A stretch of DNA of 64,000 bases, taken from positions 2,790,001 through 2,854,000 of the forward strand of contig NZ_CP094466.1 in the NCBI RefSeq assembly GCF_023347255.1, written 5' to 3'. The position numbers and the translations under genes were made by a program. Positions 9,224-17,195 of this stretch are shown piece after piece. How positions within the stretch are numbered: the first letter of the stretch is position 1; every line of letters begins with the position of its first letter. This stretch comes from Faecalibacterium sp. I4-3-84. GTDB lineage: Bacteria > Bacillota > Clostridia > Oscillospirales > Ruminococcaceae. The notes below the pieces were generated by a model. It was not told where the DNA came from. It saw only the letters and a program-made list of their open reading frames with translations, and made no database searches.

Positions 9224-9252
9224 TTGTAAAAGATTGGATTTTGTGATATCAT
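9224..9252 (+). promoter_or_regulatory. Promoter of mgsA
   Basis: TTGTAA (9224-9229), 17 bases, TATCAT (9247-9252), about 60 bases before the mgsA start in an AT-rich intergenic region after mrdA. Confidence 0.7.
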
Positions 9253-9314
9253 TTCAGGCGAAGGACTTTTTTACAAAAGCGTTCCAATCGTTTAGGAAGA
9301 GGAGAGGGTAACGG

Positions 9315-9719
9315 ATGACGATTGCACTCATTGCGCATGACTCCAAAAAGGAGCTGATGGTTCAGTTTTGTACGGCGTACTGCCGCATCCTGAGCCAGCA
9401 TAAACTGGTAGCGACCGGCACCACCGGTAAACTGATCGCAGAGGCTACCGGCTTACAGGTGCAGCGCTTTCTGGCCGGTGTGCAGGGCGGCGACCAGCAG
9501 ATCGCATCCCGCATCGCCTGCAATGAGATCGACCTGTTGCTGTTCTTCCGTGATCCCATCAACGCAAAGCCCAGCGAACCCAACGAAATGACACTGCTGC
9601 GCCTGTGCGATGTGCACAACATCCCCATGGCCACCAACATTGCCACTGCCGAGGTGCTGATCCACGGCTTGGAGCGCGGCGATCTGGATTGGCGCGATAT
9701 CGTGCATCCCCAGAACTGA
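9315..9719 (+). CDS. mgsA: Methylglyoxal synthase
   Basis: 134 residues. It converts dihydroxyacetone phosphate to methylglyoxal and phosphate, a glycolytic bypass used when phosphate is limiting or sugar phosphate builds up. Family motifs are present: [10 protein letters not shown] at the start, ATGTTGKLI for phosphate binding, GGDQQI carrying the catalytic Asp, [12 protein letters not shown], and [13 protein letters not shown]. The Asp-loop reads GVQGGDQQI where enterobacterial enzymes have GPMGGDQQV. AGAGGAGAGGG precedes the ATG. It has its own promoter and terminator, so it is monocistronic. Confidence 0.95.
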   Translation: MTIALIAHDSKKELMVQFCTAYCRILSQHKLVATGTTGKLIAEATGLQVQRFLAGVQGGDQQIASRIACNEIDLLLFFRDPINAKPSEPNEMTLLRLCDVHNIPMATNIATAEVLIHGLERGDLDWRDIVHPQN

Positions 9720-9784
9720 CAAAACGATTTGGAATGGCTCCGCGTGTGCTGCGCCATATTCAGCGGAAATTATATTGATAATGC

Positions 9785-9825
9785 GAAAATCGGGAACATC
9801 TGCGGATGTTTCCGATTTTCATTTT
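9785..9825 (+). terminator. Terminator of mgsA
   Basis: A 16-bp stem (9785-9800 with 9805-9820, one G-U pair) and a TGCG loop, followed by ATTTT. It lies 65 bases past the mgsA stop. Between this and the next hairpin (9826-9929) there is no convincing gene, only a weaker CTGCTG/CAGCAG hairpin near 9870-9902. Confidence 0.75.
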
Positions 9826-9929
9826 CACGGGAATGGGGTCCGAACCGCAGAATGCATTTCTGCCGCCGTGCTGCTGTTTCCGCAGGAAGCAAAAACAGCA
9901 GATGCCGTGTGCCGCAGCGGCCTTGCCTG

Positions 9930-9972
9930 TAAAAAAAGAATTCCGGAAAATCCGCAGATTTTCCGGAATTCT
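9930..9972 (-). terminator. Terminator of the minus-strand rnhA / MnmA-like unit
   Basis: A perfect 16-bp stem (9937-9952 with 9957-9972) with a CGCA loop. Reading the minus strand it is followed by a run of seven T (9936-9930), 65 bases beyond the stop of the MnmA-like gene. Confidence 0.85.
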
Positions 9973-10037
9973 AATATAAAAATAATGTTTCCGCTGAATA
10001 TGGCCAGAGTGCAACGGAGACCATTTGAAACGTACGG

Positions 10038-10568
10038 TTAAACTTTAAAATCCTCGGCCATCTCCGCCACATCTTCCGGGGCAAAATCGCCCAGCGGCAA
10101 GATCAGCCGTGCCAGCGTTTCCTGCGGCAGAGCTGCAAGAATCGTGCTGTCATCACTGCCGGTGCCTGCGGGCGGGCAGACGGTGTGCACGCCGTCTGCA
10201 CTGGTCTCCACCCGGGCACGGTGAGTGGTTGCCACATATTGCATCCCAAGCTTGTCTGCAGCCGTCAGCAGGGCGGCAAACAGCGGCGTGCCGCCTTCGC
10301 CCAGAACGTCTGCGTCCTGCCCGGCCAGTGCTTCGGCGTTCAGCACGATGCACTCGATGCCAAGGGCCTCTGCTGCCTTTTTGGCGCTTTCCGCATCGGC
10401 GGTCTGTTCTGCTGCCAGCCGCACGGCAGCGCCCGCCACGGCAAAGCCCTGCTGCTGTAAAATGCGCACAGCTACGGCGCATTCTCTGCTGCCGTCCATC
10501 TGCACCAGAACCTTATCCTGACTCTCGTAGGTGTCGAACCCACTGCCGGGCAAAAATGTGTCGCTCAT
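10038..10568 (-). CDS. MnmA-like PP-loop relic, probably not a thiouridylase
   Basis: 176 residues. The layout follows the N-terminal half of tRNA 2-thiouridylase Mnm[21 protein letters not shown] aligns with the PP-loop strand and helix, [19 protein letters not shown] with the next block, [21 protein letters not shown] with the FxALLxxADxLGAxYIATGH block, and [21 protein letters not shown] with the LGxxxKxEVRxIA block. The ATP-binding SGGVDSS is replaced by DGSRECA, the catalytic cysteine loop before LFAALL is missing, and the C-terminal domain is absent. Its ATG overlaps the rnhA stop (ATGA). It is uninterrupted, so it may be a working pseudoenzyme rather than a decaying gene. The function is unknown. 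Confidence 0.7.
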   Translation of the reverse strand: MSDTFLPGSGFDTYESQDKVLVQMDGSRECAVAVRILQQQGFAVAGAAVRLAAEQTADAESAKKAAEALGIECIVLNAEALAGQDADVLGEGGTPLFAALLTAADKLGMQYVATTHRARVETSADGVHTVCPPAGTGSDDSTILAALPQETLARLILPLGDFAPEDVAEMAEDFKV

Positions 10569-11029
10569 GTTCCCTGCCTCCCGCCATGTGCTTTGCTTTG
10601 GGCCACGGCCAGCTGGTCGCAGCGTTCGTTCTCCGGGTGGCCTGCGTGGCCCTTGACCCAGACATAGGTGATCTTGTGCCGGGCTTCCTGCTCCAGTGCC
10701 TGTGCCCAGAGGTCCGGGTTCAGGGCAGGGGAGCCATCTGCTTTTTTCCAGCCCCGGCGCTGCCAGTTTTTGGCCCAGCCCTTCTGAAGCCCGTTGATGA
10801 CATACTGGCTGTCGGAGCACAGCCGCACCTCGCACGGCTCCTTGAGCTGGCGCAGTGCTTCGATAAAGGCTGTCAGCTCCATGCGGTTGTTGGTGGTGCT
10901 GTCGTCGCCGCCGCTCAGCTCTTTTTCGTAAACTTTGCCGTTAAAACGGTAGCGCAGCACGGCACCCCAGCCGCCCGGGCCGGGATTGCCGCTGCATGCG
11001 CCGTCGGTGTACACTTCGACCTGCTTCAT
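10565..11029 (-). CDS. rnhA: Ribonuclease HI
   Basis: 154 residues. It cuts the RNA strand of RNA-DNA hybrids. All catalytic positions are visible: Asp in [16 protein letters not shown], Glu in [13 protein letters not shown], Asp in [16 protein letters not shown], and the late block [17 protein letters not shown] with the active His and Asp. Basic residues and Trp in [16 protein letters not shown] form the substrate-binding handle. The start at 11029 has an AGGAGAA site; the open frame extends upstream but has no ribosome site there. It is the first gene of a two-gene minus-strand unit with the MnmA-like gene. Confidence 0.96.
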   Translation of the reverse strand: MKQVEVYTDGACSGNPGPGGWGAVLRYRFNGKVYEKELSGGDDSTTNNRMELTAFIEALRQLKEPCEVRLCSDSQYVINGLQKGWAKNWQRRGWKKADGSPALNPDLWAQALEQEARHKITYVWVKGHAGHPENERCDQLAVAQSKAHGGRQGT

Positions 11030-11058
11030 GCGGTTCTCCTTATAAAATGAGTTGCTTC

Positions 11059-11088
11059 TATTTAGCGCTATTTTCCGGCTTCTGTCAA
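11059..11088 (-). promoter_or_regulatory. Promoter of rnhA
   Basis: On the minus strand a perfect TTGACA (11088-11083) is followed by 18 bases and TAAATA (11064-11059), about 30 bases before the rnhA start. It is divergent from the rnj promoter 43 bases away. Confidence 0.55.
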
Positions 11089-11130
11089 GTGCGAATGTAT
11101 ATTCCGTGCCGGAGCTGCCAAACCTTGGAA

Positions 11131-11159
11131 TTGACAAAAACGCCGGGAAATACTATACT
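11131..11159 (+). promoter_or_regulatory. Promoter of rnj
   Basis: A consensus TTGACA (11131-11136), 17 bases, TATACT (11154-11159). Transcription would start near 11166, leaving a leader of about 260 bases. Confidence 0.85.
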
Positions 11160-11165
11160 TATCCT

Positions 11166-11428
11166 AACAAAATGCGTATAGGGGCGCACCGCAGGCGTGT
11201 GCCCGGGCGTTCCAACAGAAAAGCCACGGTCGCATCGAGCAGATGGACCTATCTGGCACAAAACCTCTTACGGAACAGGCAGCGGTTTGCAAAAAACACG
11301 CTGAGAAATAAATTCTATACGGTGCATCCAACGGAAGCCGATGCGATTTTTCAAGGTGCTTCCCATGCACAGCGCGGCTGTTCCCACAAGCGGGGACGGC
11401 CTGCGCTGTAATTATTTTGGAGGTCAGA
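11166..11428 (+). promoter_or_regulatory. Long 5' leader of rnj with a large hairpin
   Basis: A leader of about 260 bases without a supported gene. Its main visible structure is an interrupted hairpin from 11369 to 11409 (ACAGCGC with GCGCTGT at the base, then GGC/GCC and TTCCC/GGGGA), ending 8 bases before the ribosome site TTGGAGG. A weaker GC-rich fold lies near 11185-11205. No known riboswitch was recognised. Confidence 0.4.
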
Positions 11429-13255
11429 ATGGCACAGTCGAAAGAAAATACCAATAATTCCGCACGCAGCAAGGCAGCAGCTGCTGCTCAGAGCACCGGC
11501 GCACCCGCCGCGCAGACGGGCGAAAAGCGCCCCCGCACCACCCGCCGCCCTTATTATAACCGTCGGCCCCGCCGCCCGCAGCAGCCCAGAGAGGCCGCTG
11601 TGCCCATCCACATCTACCCGCTGGGCGGTCTGGGCGAAGTGGGCAAGAACATGACCGTGTACGAGTGCAACGGCGACATGATCATCGTGGACTGCGGCCT
11701 TGTGTTCCCGGACAGCGACATGTACGGCGTGGATATGGTCATCCCGGACTTCACCTTTGTGGTGCAGAACAAGGATAAGATCAAGGGCCTGCTCATCACC
11801 CACGGCCACGAAGACCACATCGGCAGCATCCCGTATCTGCTGCAGAAACTTGACCTGCCCATCTATGGCACCCGCCTGACCTGCGGCCTGATCCGCAACA
11901 AGCTGGAGGAGTTCGGTCTGGCAGGCAGGACCAAGTTCGTGGAGATCACCCCCAGACAGAAGATCAAGCTGGGCTGCTTTACCATTGAGCCCATCCATGT
12001 GAACCACTCCATCCCGGATGCGGTGGCCTTTGCCATCGACAGTCCGGCGGGCACCATCATCCAGACCGGTGACTTCAAGATCGATTACACTCCGCTGGCC
12101 TGCGGCGTCACCGACCTGTCCACGCTGGCCGAGTACGGTCAGCACGGCGTGCTGGCCCTGCTGAGCGATTCCACCAACTCCGAGCGTCCGGGCTTTACCG
12201 CCACCGAGCAGAAGGTGGCTGCAGGCGTGCGCAATCTGTTCGCCCGTGCCCGCAACAAGCGGATCATCATTGCCACCTTTGCTTCCAACATCTACCGCGT
12301 GCAGCAGATCATCGATCTGGCCGTGGAGGATGGCCGCAAGGTGGCATTCAGCGGCCGCAGCATGGTGAACAACACCGCCATGGCGCAGGAGCTGGGCTAT
12401 ATGCACATCCCGGAGGGCACCCTCATCAGCGTGGATGAGCTGAACCAGTATCCCCCGGAGCAGGTAGTGCTCATTACCACCGGCAGCCAGGGCGAACCCT
12501 TGAGTGCCCTTTCCCGTATGGCATCCTGCAGCCACCGTCAGGTGCGCGTGGGCCCCGGCGACTTCATTATCATTTCGGCAAATCCCATTCCCGGCAACGA
12601 GAAGAGCGTGACCAAGATCGTCAACGGTCTGCTGCTGCTGGGGGCAGAGGTCATCTACGAGAGCATGTACGATGTGCATGTTTCCGGCCACGCCTGTCAG
12701 GAAGAGCAGAAGCTCATGCTCACCCTGACGAAGCCCAAGTATTTCCTGCCGGTGCACGGCGAGTACAAGCAGCTCAAAAAGCATGCCCTCACCGCTGCAA
12801 GCCTCGGCATCCCCACCAGCAACATCCTCATTGCGGAGAATGGCTCCAATGTCGTCCTCAGTCAGGATGAGATGAAGCTGGGCGAGCCGGTGACTGCCGG
12901 TGCCGTCATGGTGGACGGTCTGGGCGTGGGCGATGTGGGAAATGTGGTCCTGCGCGACCGCAAGCACCTGTCCGAGGACGGTCTGGTGATCATTGTGGCC
13001 ACCGTGGACAGCAAGACCGGCAAGGTGCTGGCCGGCCCGGACCTTGTGAGCCGCGGCTTTGTGTATGTGCGCGAGAATGAGAGCCTGATGGACGGTGCAC
13101 AGAGCATCGTGGAAAATGCGCTGGACCGCTGCGTGGATGAACATGTGCGCGACTGGAACAGCGTCAAGACCCGCGTGCGCGAGGCACTGAGCAGCTATAT
13201 CTATCGGCGCACCAAGCGCAGCCCGATGATCCTTCCCATCCTGATGGAGGTCTGA
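11429..13255 (+). CDS. rnj: Ribonuclease J
   Basis: 608 residues. RNase J is a beta-CASP metallo-beta-lactamase with 5'-3' exonuclease and endonuclease activity, central to mRNA decay and rRNA processing in Firmicutes. The zinc motif HGHEDH starts near residue 125; later metal ligands lie in HVNHSIPDAVAF and QTGDFKIDYTP, the beta-CASP region carries SDSTNSERPG, and VHGEYKQL is the C-terminal ligand block. An N-terminal extension of about 60 residues is rich in Ala, Arg and Tyr (RRPYYNRRPRRP), possibly for RNA binding. ATG 11429 follows TTGGAGGTCAG. Only one RNase J gene is seen in this window. Confidence 0.96.
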   Translation: MAQSKENTNNSARSKAAAAAQSTGAPAAQTGEKRPRTTRRPYYNRRPRRPQQPREAAVPIHIYPLGGLGEVGKNMTVYECNGDMIIVDCGLVFPDSDMYGVDMVIPDFTFVVQNKDKIKGLLITHGHEDHIGSIPYLLQKLDLPIYGTRLTCGLIRNKLEEFGLAGRTKFVEITPRQKIKLGCFTIEPIHVNHSIPDAVAFAIDSPAGTIIQTGDFKIDYTPLACGVTDLSTLAEYGQHGVLALLSDSTNSERPGFTATEQKVAAGVRNLFARARNKRIIIATFASNIYRVQQIIDLAVEDGRKVAFSGRSMVNNTAMAQELGYMHIPEGTLISVDELNQYPPEQVVLITTGSQGEPLSALSRMASCSHRQVRVGPGDFIIISANPIPGNEKSVTKIVNGLLLLGAEVIYESMYDVHVSGHACQEEQKLMLTLTKPKYFLPVHGEYKQLKKHALTAASLGIPTSNILIAENGSNVVLSQDEMKLGEPVTAGAVMVDGLGVGDVGNVVLRDRKHLSEDGLVIIVATVDSKTGKVLAGPDLVSRGFVYVRENESLMDGAQSIVENALDRCVDEHVRDWNSVKTRVREALSSYIYRRTKRSPMILPILMEV

Positions 13256-13301
13256 TCCGGGCACGCTGCCGCAAACAATGCGGCGGAAGGCAGGAGATTT
13301 G

Positions 13302-15281
13302 ATGAAACAAAAACCAAGATGGACATTGGAGATGCTCACCGCCAGTCTGGCCGTGCTGTGCGGCCTGCTGGTGCTGGTGCTGCTGATCCAGCGGCCCACG
13401 GCATGGCCGGCGCTGCTGGCACTGGTGGTGCTGTGGGGCGTTGTGGTGGTGCTGTTCCGCTGCCAGCTGCGCAAGTGGGTGGCCCGGTGGATGTGCGGTG
13501 GCAGCTTTGAAGGCTCCAAGCTGCAGTTCAGTCTGGAGCCGCTCTCTCAGCCGGCCGCGCTGCTTTCCGGTGAGACGGTGCTGTGGTACAATGCACAGTT
13601 CCGCACCCGCCTGTTGAACGGGCAGGATGCGCTGGTGAGCCGTGTGCAGAAGGTGCTGCCCGGCCTTGATCTGCAGCAGTGCCGCAAGCAGGAGGGCCAG
13701 CTGCTGACTCTCGCGGACGGCATGTGGAGCGTACACAGCTCCACGGTGCCCGGCGATGCGGAGAGCATGACCCTTCTGGTGCTGAACGAGGAGACCGCCC
13801 TGCGCAAGGTGGAGGCGGAATACAAAGCCAGCCGTCCGGGCTATCTGGTATTTCTGGTGGACGGCTACGACGATGTGTTCGGTGACATGCTGGACAGCGA
13901 GCGTGCCCGCCTGCTGGAAGGCATCAACCGCACGCTGGAGGATATGATCGGCCGGGGCAGCGGCTTTTTGCGCCGTGTGGCCAGCGGCCGCTATATCGCT
14001 GTGGTGGAAGAGCGCCAGATGGAGCAGTTCGCAAACCGCGGCTACGATGTGCTGGACAAGATCCGTGCGCTGGATCCCAGCGTGAACCTTTCGTTGTCCA
14101 TCGGCATTGGCCGCGGGGCCAAGACTCTGCGGGAAGCCCAGGATATGGCCGTGCAGGCGCTGGATATGGCGCAGGGCCGCGGCGGCGATCAGGCCGCTGA
14201 AATGACACCGGACGGCTTTACGTTCTACGGCGGCGTGAGCCACGGCGTGGAAAAGCGCAGCAAGGTGCGCAGCCGCATCGTGGCCGATCAGCTGGTGAAG
14301 CTGATCAAGGAAGCAGATCATGTAGTCATTATGGGCCACCGCATGAGCGATCTGGATGCCATCGGCTCCGCCGAGGGCGTGCTGCGCATCTGCAAAATAT
14401 GCGATGTCCCGGCGGTGATCGCGGTGCGGCGTGACGCTACCCTTGCGGGCAGCCTGATCGATGCATTGTGCCGTGCAGGCCAGAAGGACGACTTTATCGA
14501 CCCGAAGGACGCACTGCCTATCATCTCCAAGCGCACTTTGTGCATCGTGGTGGATACATATCAGGTGGGCCTTGTGGAAAGCAAGGATATTCTGGAAAAA
14601 TGCGGCAAGGTAGCCGTGATCGACCACCACCGCAAGGGTGTGGGCTACATCGAGAACCCGGCGCTGGTCTGCCATGAGCCGTATTCTTCCTCGGCCAGTG
14701 AGCTGGTCACAGAGCTTTTGCAGTACGTGGGCGAGCGCGACGACAAGCCCAACCGTGTGGAGGCCGAGGGCCTTTTGTCCGGCATCATGCTGGATACCCG
14801 CGATTTTACCCTGCACACTGGTGTGCGTACCTTTGAAGCTGCCGCTGCGCTGCGCCGCTATGGCGCGGAGACGGAGCGGGTGCGCCAGCTGTTCGATGTG
14901 ACCATGGTGGAGTACAATGCCAAGGCTGATCTGGTGGAAAAAGCACGCATGTACAAAAATTGCGCGATCTCCGTCAGCGGCGAGGTGGCACCGGAAGCCC
15001 GCGTGGCCATTGCACAGGCGGCAAACGATCTGCTGACCATTCAGGGCGTGGATGCCAGCTTTGTGGCAGTGCAGGTGGGCACAGGCGTGAACATCTCGGC
15101 CCGCAGTCTGGGTGCCGTGAACGTGCAGGTGATCATGGAATCTTTGGGCGGCGGCGGCCACCAGACCATGGCAGCAGCACAGCTCAAGCATATCACGCCG
15201 GAAGCAGCCCGTGCCCGCATCGAAGGTGCCATCGACAAATACTATGCATCGCAGAAAAAGGGCGATGTAGAAGGAAAATAA
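13302..15281 (+). CDS. gdpP: Cyclic-di-AMP phosphodiesterase GdpP
   Basis: 659 residues, the same length as Bacillus GdpP. It hydrolyses c-di-AMP to pApA. Two membrane segments (about residues 9-48) are followed by a degenerate PAS region, a degenerate GGDEF domain (LSLSIGIGRGAKTLREA) and the DHH-DHHA1 unit: VVIMGHRMSDLDAIGSA, then IVVDTYQVGLV, VAVIDHHRKGVG, GIMLDTRDFTLHTG and GGGGHQTMAAAQL. The DTH motif reads DTY here. ATG 13302 follows GGCAGGAGATTT. It lies 46 bases after rnj and 23 bases before glf. In many Firmicutes it is directly followed by rplI and dnaB; here glf is placed between. Confidence 0.95.
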   Translation: MKQKPRWTLEMLTASLAVLCGLLVLVLLIQRPTAWPALLALVVLWGVVVVLFRCQLRKWVARWMCGGSFEGSKLQFSLEPLSQPAALLSGETVLWYNAQFRTRLLNGQDALVSRVQKVLPGLDLQQCRKQEGQLLTLADGMWSVHSSTVPGDAESMTLLVLNEETALRKVEAEYKASRPGYLVFLVDGYDDVFGDMLDSERARLLEGINRTLEDMIGRGSGFLRRVASGRYIAVVEERQMEQFANRGYDVLDKIRALDPSVNLSLSIGIGRGAKTLREAQDMAVQALDMAQGRGGDQAAEMTPDGFTFYGGVSHGVEKRSKVRSRIVADQLVKLIKEADHVVIMGHRMSDLDAIGSAEGVLRICKICDVPAVIAVRRDATLAGSLIDALCRAGQKDDFIDPKDALPIISKRTLCIVVDTYQVGLVESKDILEKCGKVAVIDHHRKGVGYIENPALVCHEPYSSSASELVTELLQYVGERDDKPNRVEAEGLLSGIMLDTRDFTLHTGVRTFEAAAALRRYGAETERVRQLFDVTMVEYNAKADLVEKARMYKNCAISVSGEVAPEARVAIAQAANDLLTIQGVDASFVAVQVGTGVNISARSLGAVNVQVIMESLGGGGHQTMAAAQLKHITPEAARARIEGAIDKYYASQKKGDVEGK

Positions 15282-15304
15282 ACGGAACAGAGAGGATCAC
15301 ACCC

Positions 15305-16408
15305 ATGAAACAGTACGATTACCTGATCGTTGGTGCCGGCCTTTACGGCGCGGTCTTTGCACAGGAAGCAAAAAAGGCAGGCAAGAAGTGCCTTGTGATC
15401 GATAAGCGCAGCCACATTGCAGGCAATATCTACACGGAGCCGGTGGAGGGCATCAACGTCCACCGCTACGGTGCACATATCTTCCATACCAACAACAAGG
15501 CTGTGTGGCAGTATGTGAACCAGTTTGCAGAGTTCAACCGCTACACCAACAGCCCGGTGGCAAACTACCACGGCGAGATCTACAACCTGCCCTTCAATAT
15601 GAACACCTTTAATAAGATGTGGGGAGTTGTTACCCCTGCCGAAGCCAAGGCCAAGATCGAGGAGCAGAAGAAAGAAGCAGGCATCACCGACCCGCAGAAT
15701 CTGGAAGAGCAGGCCATCAGCCTTGTGGGCACCGATATCTACGAAAAGCTTATCAAGGGCTATACTGGCAAGCAGTGGGGCCGCCCCTGCACCGAACTGC
15801 CGGCCTTCATTATCAAGCGTCTGCCGGTGCGCTTCACCTACGACGACAACTATTTCAACGCACTGTATCAGGGCATTCCCAATGGCGGCTACACCGCCAT
15901 GGTGGAAAAGATGCTGGACGGCACCGAGGTGCGGCTGAATGTGGACTATCTGGCCGACCGCGAAAATCTGAACGCTCTGGCCGAGAAGGTGGTCTACACC
16001 GGCCCGGTGGATGCCTACTTTGGCTACAGGCTGGGTGCGCTGCAGTACCGCAGCGTGCGGTTTGAGACCGAGGTGCTGGACACCGACAACTATCAGGGCA
16101 ACGCGGTGGTCAACTATACCGATGCGGAAACTCCCTACACCCGCATCATCGAGCACAAGCACTTTGAGTTCGGCACCCAGCCCAAAACGGTCATCAGCCG
16201 CGAGTACAGTGCTGAATGGAAAAAGGGCGACGAGCCGTACTATCCCGTCAATGACGAGAAGAACGGCGCCCTGTATGCCGAGTACAAGAAGCTGGCCGAT
16301 GCGGAGCCGGACGTGATCTTTGGCGGCCGTCTGGGCGAGTATAAGTACTATGACATGGACAAGGTCATTGAGGTAGCTCTGGACGTGGCCGCAAAGGAAC
16401 TGAAATAA
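15305..16408 (+). CDS. glf: UDP-galactopyranose mutase
   Basis: 367 residues. This flavoenzyme converts UDP-galactopyranose to UDP-galactofuranose for surface polysaccharides. The FAD-binding start YDYLIVGAGLYGAVFAQEA is followed by CLVIDKRSHIAGNIYTE and the family block RYGAHIFHTNNKAVWQYVN. GKQWGRPCTELP and RFTYDDNYFNALYQGIPNGG are typical active-site regions, and GRLGEYKYYDMDKVIE ends the protein with conserved substrate-contact residues. The start has AGAGGATCAC before ATG 15305; open frame further upstream lies inside gdpP. No other polysaccharide gene is near, so it appears as a single insertion between gdpP and rplI, with a repeat element just behind it. Confidence 0.96.
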   Translation: MKQYDYLIVGAGLYGAVFAQEAKKAGKKCLVIDKRSHIAGNIYTEPVEGINVHRYGAHIFHTNNKAVWQYVNQFAEFNRYTNSPVANYHGEIYNLPFNMNTFNKMWGVVTPAEAKAKIEEQKKEAGITDPQNLEEQAISLVGTDIYEKLIKGYTGKQWGRPCTELPAFIIKRLPVRFTYDDNYFNALYQGIPNGGYTAMVEKMLDGTEVRLNVDYLADRENLNALAEKVVYTGPVDAYFGYRLGALQYRSVRFETEVLDTDNYQGNAVVNYTDAETPYTRIIEHKHFEFGTQPKTVISREYSAEWKKGDEPYYPVNDEKNGALYAEYKKLADAEPDVIFGGRLGEYKYYDMDKVIEVALDVAAKELK

Positions 16409-16411
16409 GAA

Positions 16412-16545
16412 AACTCCTTCAGTCATCACTTGCGTGATGCCAGCTCCCTCAACGAGGGAGCCTCTGGCGAAAAGGACAAGCCTTCGGTTTTGCCAAAGGC
16501 CCCATCTCAGAGAGGGCTGTCTGCGAAGCAGACTGGGGGAGAGTT
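16412..16545. repeat. Multi-hairpin palindromic repeat element (full copy)
   Basis: A 134-base element with inverted ends (AACTCCTTCAGTC at 16412-16424 against GACTGGGGGAGAGTT at 16531-16545). Inside are stacked hairpins: ATCAC-TTGC-GTGAT, GCTCCCTC-AA-CGAGGGAGC, a GGC...GGTTTTGCC stem with a CAAGCCTTCGG core, and GTCTGC-GAA-GCAGAC. It is non-coding, sits just after glf and is related to 2999-3049. I believe elements of this type are abundant in Faecalibacterium; that is recollection, not shown here. Confidence 0.75.
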
Positions 16546-16579
16546 CACTTGAGGATAATGCTGCAATGCGCGCTTCCTC

Positions 16580-16608
16580 TTGCCCAAAAGCGACAAATGC
16601 GCTATACT
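16580..16608 (+). promoter_or_regulatory. Promoter of rplI
   Basis: TTGCCC (16580-16585), 17 bases, TATACT (16603-16608). It lies just past the repeat element and about 50 bases before rplI. Confidence 0.75.
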
Positions 16609-16659
16609 ATAAACACAACAACTGCACCGGTTTTCCGGTGAGAAGTGAGGGATAACATC

Positions 16660-17115
16660 ATGAAAGTGATTCTCAAGCAGGATATCAAGGGCATTGGCAA
16701 GAAGGACGAGATCCACGAGGTCTCCGACGGCTACGCCCGCAACTATCTGTTCCCGCGCAAGCTGGCCGCTGTGGCAGATGCCAGCGCTGTGAACGTTGCC
16801 CGCAGCAAGGAAGCTGCTGCCGATTTCCACGAGGCTGAGACCGTAGCTGCTGCCAAGGATCTGGCCGCAAAGATCGAGGGCAAGACCGTGACCATCAAGG
16901 CCAAGGGCGGTGCATCCGGCCGTCTGCACGGCAAAGTCACCGGCAAGGAAGTTGCCGATGCTTTGGCTCAGCTGGCAGGCGCACCCATCGATAAGAAGAA
17001 GATCGAGCTGGAGACCAAGGACATCAAGGATGCCGGTGTGTTCAACGGCAAGGTCCGTCTGCACGTTGGTGTGGTCGCTTCTTTCAAGATCATGGTGGAA
17101 GTGGAACAGGCCTGA
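16660..17115 (+). CDS. rplI: 50S ribosomal protein L9
   Basis: 151 residues. L9 binds 23S rRNA near the L1 stalk and helps keep the reading frame. The N-terminal domain [18 protein letters not shown] and the signature [16 protein letters not shown] are intact, followed by the long connecting helix (about 45-75) and the C-terminal domain ([27 protein letters not shown]). The start ATG 16660 is preceded by AGTGAGGGATAAC. It has its own promoter and a terminator before dnaB. Confidence 0.97.
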   Translation: MKVILKQDIKGIGKKDEIHEVSDGYARNYLFPRKLAAVADASAVNVARSKEAAADFHEAETVAAAKDLAAKIEGKTVTIKAKGGASGRLHGKVTGKEVADALAQLAGAPIDKKKIELETKDIKDAGVFNGKVRLHVGVVASFKIMVEVEQA

Positions 17116-17129
17116 TTTTTCTGCCATCT

Positions 17130-17158
17130 GCGCCCCCTCACAGCAGGGGGCGCTTTTT
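17130..17158 (+). terminator. Terminator of rplI
   Basis: GCGCCCCCT (17130-17138) pairs with AGGGGGCGC (17145-17153), followed by TTTTT. It is 15 bases past the rplI stop and 37 bases before dnaB, so dnaB relies on readthrough or an unseen promoter. Confidence 0.85.
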
Positions 17159-17195
17159 GGCTTTTCAGCGAAATGATGCAAAAGGATAAACTACC

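Noticed and set aside
6772-9252. Open frame of 826 codons on the minus strand across mrdA
   Set aside because: It is a shadow of the PBP2 gene; no domain or start signal is visible.
9760-10014. Small open frame on the minus strand between mgsA and the MnmA-like gene
   Set aside because: It consists mainly of the two terminator stems and has no start signal.
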